A DNA stretch of 64,000 nucleotides from Natrinema sp. DC36 (GTDB taxonomy: Archaea > Halobacteriota > Halobacteria > Halobacteriales > Natrialbaceae). Positions 60,227 through 64,000 of this stretch are shown here, piece after piece. The stretch spans positions 2,542,001 through 2,606,000 of the forward strand of contig NZ_CP084472.1 in assembly GCF_020405225.1 (NCBI RefSeq), read 5' to 3'. A program made the position numbers and the translations under genes. The notes beneath the pieces were generated by a model. It saw nothing but the letters and a program-made list of their open reading frames with translations, did no database searches and was not told the origin of the DNA. How positions within the stretch are numbered: position 1 is the first letter of the stretch; each line of letters opens with the position of its first letter.

Positions 60227-61330
60227 TCACGACTGCCGCGAGAGCAGCCAGAACGCGACGGTTCCGAGGACGAACGCGATACCGACGTTGCCCACGAGGC
60301 CGACGACCCCGACCCCCGCGACGAGCGCGAGCGCCCGGAGATCGTCGACGGGCGCGAATGCCGCTCGAGCCAGCTCGAGTGCGACGACGACGAGTAGGAC
60401 GCCCAGGATGGCCATCGGGAAGGCCGCGAGGACGGCCCCGGCGGCGACCAGCGCGAGCGCGAGGTAGCCGAGCCCGAGCAGGACGTTCGCGCCGCCGGTT
60501 CGCGCGCCGAAGGCGTGTTTTCCGGCGAGGCCCCCGCTCCCGTGACACATCGGCACGCCGCCCAGCGGGATCGCCGCGAGGCAGGTGACGCCCATACTGC
60601 TCGAGAGCGCGTCCGGCGAGACGTCCCGGTCGTAGAGGTCGCCACAGAGCAGGGCGGTCGCGATGGCCGCGTTCCCGACCGTCATCCCGAGCTGAGCGAC
60701 GGTCCCCTCGAGCGCCGCCGCGCTGAACGACGGCGACCCGGCGGGAAAGACTGCGAGGGTCGGAACCGTGGGCGTCGGAACGCCGGCCGTCGCGACGGCG
60801 ACGACCCCGCCGAGGCCGAGGACGACCAGCACGCTCGCTCTCCGATAGCCGACGAGCGCGAGCAGGCCGACGACGGCGAGCCCGCCGGCTGCGACCGGCA
60901 GGTTCCCGATCGAGAGGTCGACGGCCGCCTCGAGCAGGAGGAGGGCCACGGCGAACTGGACGCCGCGGATGACCGGTTCCCCGACGACCCGCTGGAGCCG
61001 CCCGACGAAGCCGAGTTGTCCGACCGCGAGCAGGACGCCGCCGGCGAGCAACCCGGCGGCTGCGAGTTCGGCGTGCGTGAGCGCGCCGACGATGGCCAGA
61101 CCGACCAGCGCCTTCATCGGCTCGACGGAGAGGGGCATCCCGTAGTAGACGCCCCAGAAGATCTGGAAGACGCCGAAGCCGATCAGCACGTGGGGCAGTG
61201 AGACGCTCGTCGTCGCCCCCAGCGCCACGAGCAGCGGCAAGACCGTAACTGAATCACCTAGCGCACCCGTCAGTTCGTTCGCGGAGAACTCGAGGTCGAT
61301 GTCGGCCCGTGACCGGATCGAGTACGCCAT
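60227..61330 (-). CDS. Putative sulfate/molybdate transporter (MOT1/SulP-like)
   Basis: 367 residues, about 10-11 helices. FSANELTGALGDSVTVLPLLVALG is the MOT1-type first motif; GVYYGMPLSVEPMKALVGLAI and PLGGVPMCHGSGGLAGKHAFGARTGG are the other two conserved blocks. Members take up molybdate, tungstate or sulfate. Operates alone here; no Moco genes adjoin, though a MOSC gene is at 30641. Substrate cannot be decided. Confidence 0.88.
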   Translation of the reverse strand: MAYSIRSRADIDLEFSANELTGALGDSVTVLPLLVALGATTSVSLPHVLIGFGVFQIFWGVYYGMPLSVEPMKALVGLAIVGALTHAELAAAGLLAGGVLLAVGQLGFVGRLQRVVGEPVIRGVQFAVALLLLEAAVDLSIGNLPVAAGGLAVVGLLALVGYRRASVLVVLGLGGVVAVATAGVPTPTVPTLAVFPAGSPSFSAAALEGTVAQLGMTVGNAAIATALLCGDLYDRDVSPDALSSSMGVTCLAAIPLGGVPMCHGSGGLAGKHAFGARTGGANVLLGLGYLALALVAAGAVLAAFPMAILGVLLVVVALELARAAFAPVDDLRALALVAGVGVVGLVGNVGIAFVLGTVAFWLLSRQS

Positions 61331-61572
61331 CTATCACCGATAATTCGGGGACGGTATTCACTCTTGTCTGTAATCTATACCGGTTTCGTGACGCCGCGAT
61401 CGATAGTGACTGTGGTTACGGTACTGCCGTTCGAAATCGGCGACGAAGCGCGTTCGATCGGGGTCGCCCCTCGAGTCACGGTCGGAAAGACCGACTCTCG
61501 ACGAGCCGTCGTGCCGGGGCGCGGTCGACGCGGATCATCACCGCTAAGACCGCTCGGTGGGACCTGCCGGCC

Positions 61573-62601
61573 GTGAGCGACCTCGGAAAAATCGACCGCG
61601 CGTTCTTCGATCGGCACGTCGCACCGAATCTCGGTGCCGACCGCGACGACGTCGCCGTCGGCCCGACCCACGGCGTCGACTTCGGCGTTCTCGATATCGG
61701 CGGTCGGGCGCTGGTCACCGCCACCGATCCGCTCTCGATCCTCCCCGCGCTAGGCCTCGAGCGGGCGGCACGGTTCGCACTCGACCTCGTGCTCGCGGAC
61801 GTGGCCGTCAGCGGCGTGGCCCCGTCCCACCTCTCGGTCTGTTTCACGCTCCCGGAGGGGATGACCGACGACGAGTTCGCGACGGTCTGGGAGACGATCC
61901 ACGCGGAGTGCGTCGATCTCGGCGTCTCGGTCGTGACGGGTCACACGGCGCGATACGCGGATGTCTCGCACCCGTGGGTCGGCGCTGCGACCGCGATGGG
62001 CGTCGGTGATCACGACGAAATCGTCCGCCCCGACGGAGCCCGCCCCGGTGATCGACTCCTCCTGACGAACGGCCCCGCCGTCGAGTCGGTCGGTCTCTTG
62101 AGCACGCTCTTCGGCGATCAGCTAACCCTCCCGAACGACGTGATCGCGGACGCACAGGACCGACTCGAGGAGGTCTTCGCCGTCCGCGACGCTCTCACCG
62201 CGGCCGCCGCGGGACCGGTGCGGGCGATGCACGACGTGACCGAAGGCGGCCTCGCCGGTGCGCTCAACGAGATGGCGGACGGCGCGGGCGTCCGGTTCGC
62301 GGTCGACCGCGCAGCAGTCCCGATGCGCCCCGGCGTCCGCGAAGTGTGCGATGCCCTCGCGATCGACCCCTGGGCCGCGACCAGTTGCGGCTCGCTCCTG
62401 CTCGCGGTCGACCCCGGTGGCGTCGACGACGTACGTGGGGCGCTCGAGTCTCGGGACACTTTTATCACCGAAATCGGCCGCGTCGAAGCCGTGGCGGGCG
62501 AGGGCGGAGAGGTCGTCGTGGACGGAGATCGGCTCGAGCATCCCACCGTCGATCCGTCGTGGGACGCGTACGCCGCGCTCGCCGAGGAGGCGACCGAGTA
62601 G
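61573..62601 (+). CDS. AIR synthase family protein (HypE/ThiL/SelD-type fold)
   Basis: 342 residues from GTG 61573. DDVAVGPTHGVDFGVLDIGG, LVTATDPLSILPALGLERAARFALDLVLADVAVSGVAP (ATP-grasp-type AIRS N-domain with the metal D) and AMHDVTEGGLAGALNEMADGAG, the C-domain signature. Haloarchaeal members are close to HypE but no hydrogenase genes are present. Reaction unknown, possibly a thiamine or other cofactor phosphoryl-transfer. It precedes thiD by two genes in the same direction. Confidence 0.85.
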   Translation: MSDLGKIDRAFFDRHVAPNLGADRDDVAVGPTHGVDFGVLDIGGRALVTATDPLSILPALGLERAARFALDLVLADVAVSGVAPSHLSVCFTLPEGMTDDEFATVWETIHAECVDLGVSVVTGHTARYADVSHPWVGAATAMGVGDHDEIVRPDGARPGDRLLLTNGPAVESVGLLSTLFGDQLTLPNDVIADAQDRLEEVFAVRDALTAAAAGPVRAMHDVTEGGLAGALNEMADGAGVRFAVDRAAVPMRPGVREVCDALAIDPWAATSCGSLLLAVDPGGVDDVRGALESRDTFITEIGRVEAVAGEGGEVVVDGDRLEHPTVDPSWDAYAALAEEATE

Positions 62602-62654
62602 CGCGATTCGAAGCCCAGGTCGGCGGTTCGCGCTCGACCGGCGGGAGCGTCGGC

Positions 62655-62690
62655 GACCGCCGGATCGTTAGTGACCGCCGGATCGTCAGT
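62655..62690. repeat. 18-bp direct repeat, two copies
   Basis: GACCGCCGGATCGTTAGT (62655-62672) and GACCGCCGGATCGTCAGT (62673-62690), one mismatch, about 59 bp before the winged-helix gene. May bind its product or be chance. Confidence 0.45.
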
Positions 62691-62748
62691 GAGAGACGAC
62701 GGTCGGGCAAGAGCTACCCGTGTCGGGGGACTAACGATACCGAGACCG

Positions 62749-62946
62749 ATGCGTGATTTCGAACGCCTGAAGGCGGCGATCATCGACGAACTCGAGCGGG
62801 AGCCACACACCCACAAATCGCTCAGGCAGACGATTTCGGACGAACACGATTGCAGCGAGAACGATGTCAGTCAGGCGATTTCTGCGCTTCACGACGCTGG
62901 AGTGATCGAACACGAACAGGGGTTCTTCGTACACGCGACCGACTAA
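62749..62946 (+). CDS. Small winged-helix protein
   Basis: 65 residues: MRDFERLKAAIIDELEREPH, THKSLRQTISDEHDCSENDV and SQAISALHDAGVIEHEQGFF fit a winged-helix with the recognition helix around NDVSQAISAL. No partner domain. Probably DNA binding or part of a regulator; family unnamed. ATG 62749 used in preference to 62671. Confidence 0.7.
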   Translation: MRDFERLKAAIIDELEREPHTHKSLRQTISDEHDCSENDVSQAISALHDAGVIEHEQGFFVHATD

Positions 62947-62998
62947 CTCCCGCCGCTCCAGCTCGAGGACGATTCTCAGCTTCGCTGACCATCATCGC

Positions 62999-63008
62999 TT
63001 AGTATAAC
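62999..63008 (+). promoter_or_regulatory. TATA box of thiD
   Basis: TTAGTATAAC centred about 25 bp before ATG 63027 fits a leaderless transcript. Confidence 0.6.
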
Positions 63009-63026
63009 CCGGGAATACGATTCCGT

Positions 63027-64000
63027 ATGCGAACACCAGCACCCGAGAGCCGGCCGGTCGCGCTGACGATCGCGGGCAGCGACTCCGGCGGCGGCGCGGG
63101 GATTCAGGCAGACCTCGCGACGATGGCCGCCCACGGCGTCTTTGGCACGTCGGCGATCACCGCCGTCACCGCCCAGAACACCCGCGGCGTCGACTCCTCC
63201 CACGTTCTCCCGATCGGGGAGATCGAGGCCCAGCTCGCGGCCGTCACCGACGACTTCGCCGTCGGCGCGGCGAAGACCGGGATGCTCGCGACCGCGGAAA
63301 TCGTCCGAACCGTCGCCGAGCGCGCGAGCGAGTTCGATTTCCCGCTCGTGGTCGATCCCGTGATGGTCGCAACCGCCGGCGACCGCCTGCTCGAGCCCGA
63401 GGCCGAACGCGCCTACGAGGAGTTGCTCGGCGAGGCGACGCTGGCGACGCCCAACGCCGACGAGGCCGAGGTGCTGACGGATATCGCCGTGGTCGACGAG
63501 GAAACGGCTCGCGAGGCCGGTGACGCGATCCTCGAGACCGGCGTCGACGCCGCCCTCATCAAGGGCGGCCACGTCCCCGGCGAGCGCGTGCGGGACGTGC
63601 TCGTCACGGCGGACGGCGCTCGAGCGTTCGAACACCCGCGCGTCGGCACGGAGGCGACTCACGGCTCGGGCTGTACGCTCGCCGCCGCGATCGCGGCCCG
63701 CCTCGCAAACGGAGAGGCCCTCGAGCGCGCAGTAGCGGGCGCGACCGACTTCCTCGCGCGTGCCGTCCGATACTACTACGATGTCGGTGAGGGCCACGGC
63801 GCGGTCAACCACATGGTTCCGCTGCGCAACGAGGCCGCGCGGGAACCGACCGCCGAGGAGGTCCAGGCGATCGTCGACCGATTCGTCGACGCCGACGTCT
63901 CTGCGCTGGTTCCCGAAGTCGGGATGAACGTCGTCGGCGCGACCCCCTACGCCGAATCCGTCGCCGAAACCGCGGCTATCGAGGGCCGTATCACGCGAAC
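63027..64000 (+). CDS. thiD: Hydroxymethylpyrimidine/phosphomethylpyrimidine kinase, start of ThiD-ThiN fusion (3' end outside window)
   Basis: 324 codons seen. TIAGSDSGGGAGIQADLATM, FGTSAITAVTAQNTRGVDSS, VVDPVMVATAGDRLL, TPNADEAEVLTDI and GSGCTLAAAIAARL are the complete ThiD kinase signatures. It phosphorylates HMP to HMP-PP for thiamine synthesis. After residue 265 the sequence EEVQAIVDRFVDADVSALVP, VGMNVVGATPYAESVAETAA looks like the ThiN (thiamine-phosphate synthase) domain common in archaeal fusions. The end is beyond the window. Confidence 0.93.
   Translation, partial: MRTPAPESRPVALTIAGSDSGGGAGIQADLATMAAHGVFGTSAITAVTAQNTRGVDSSHVLPIGEIEAQLAAVTDDFAVGAAKTGMLATAEIVRTVAERASEFDFPLVVDPVMVATAGDRLLEPEAERAYEELLGEATLATPNADEAEVLTDIAVVDEETAREAGDAILETGVDAALIKGGHVPGERVRDVLVTADGARAFEHPRVGTEATHGSGCTLAAAIAARLANGEALERAVAGATDFLARAVRYYYDVGEGHGAVNHMVPLRNEAAREPTAEEVQAIVDRFVDADVSALVPEVGMNVVGATPYAESVAETAAIEGRITR

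Overview
The window is chromosomal DNA from a halophilic archaeon (class Halobacteria). The basis is high GC, very acidic predicted proteins, archaeal information-processing genes (aIF2-gamma, Rpo7, Spt4, aEF1A with uS10, eS24 with eS31, a Kae1-Bud32 fusion), three bacterio-opsin-activator type HTH regulators, an LWR-salt protein, two geranylgeranyl-reductase family flavoproteins, and many starts with a TATA box about 25 nt upstream of the ATG (leaderless messages). Natrialbaceae-like genera are a reasonable guess, but the sequence alone does not prove the genus.

Layout. 1-9.1 kb: the end of hemA, small genes, then a minus-strand run of three substrate-binding-protein-like genes with no export signal and no transporter partner, followed by a HAD hydrolase; cupin, VOC, LWR-salt, pterin dehydratase and a bat-type regulator follow. 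9.2-16.9 kb: a DUF389 membrane protein, a MATE exporter, a GGR-family flavoprotein and an overlapping cyclase/FAH-hydrolase pair. 17.0-20.3 kb: an N-terminally shortened GTP-dependent dephospho-CoA kinase, two secreted proteins (one a sequon-rich repeat protein), then the intact kinase. That kinase closes the conserved run aIF2-gamma, PIN, Rpo7, Spt4, DPCK (22.7 to 19.8 kb, minus strand). 22.9-34.5 kb: mixed metabolism (acyl-CoA ligase, GGR, ZIP transporter, CoaD, MOSC, SDR, two universal stress proteins), a decayed isochorismatase-family gene and a 20-bp tandem repeat array. 34.8-42.2 kb: ROK kinase, a Tat-exported PGF-CTERM protein, NifU-like protein, an ACT-domain protein with homoserine dehydrogenase behind a 15-codon leader ORF, aEF1A with uS10, and a rhomboid protease.

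42.5-46.8 kb is the accessory stretch. It has tRNA-Ala(CGC), a possible attachment-site remnant, an AT-richer lipoprotein gene, about 850 bp without a recognisable gene, a beta-helix protein that looks split by a one-base frameshift, and a repeat cluster. 46.8-64 kb returns to core content: FemAB/GNAT-like protein, bat regulator, membrane histidine kinase, eS24-eS31-Kae1/Bud32, an isolated NuoCD, XTP pyrophosphatase, a GMP-reductase/IMPDH-like enzyme, a PIN protein overlapped by a 35-aa gene, a MOT1-type transporter, an AIR-synthase family protein and ThiD running off the end.

The most interesting signals are the leaderless binding-protein operon, a hairpin-rich element of about 200-280 bp present three times, the shortened DPCK paralogue, the 20-bp tandem array between divergent genes, the leader ORF before the homoserine operon, and the frameshifted beta-helix protein. 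All functional names are from reading motifs by eye; no database search was run.
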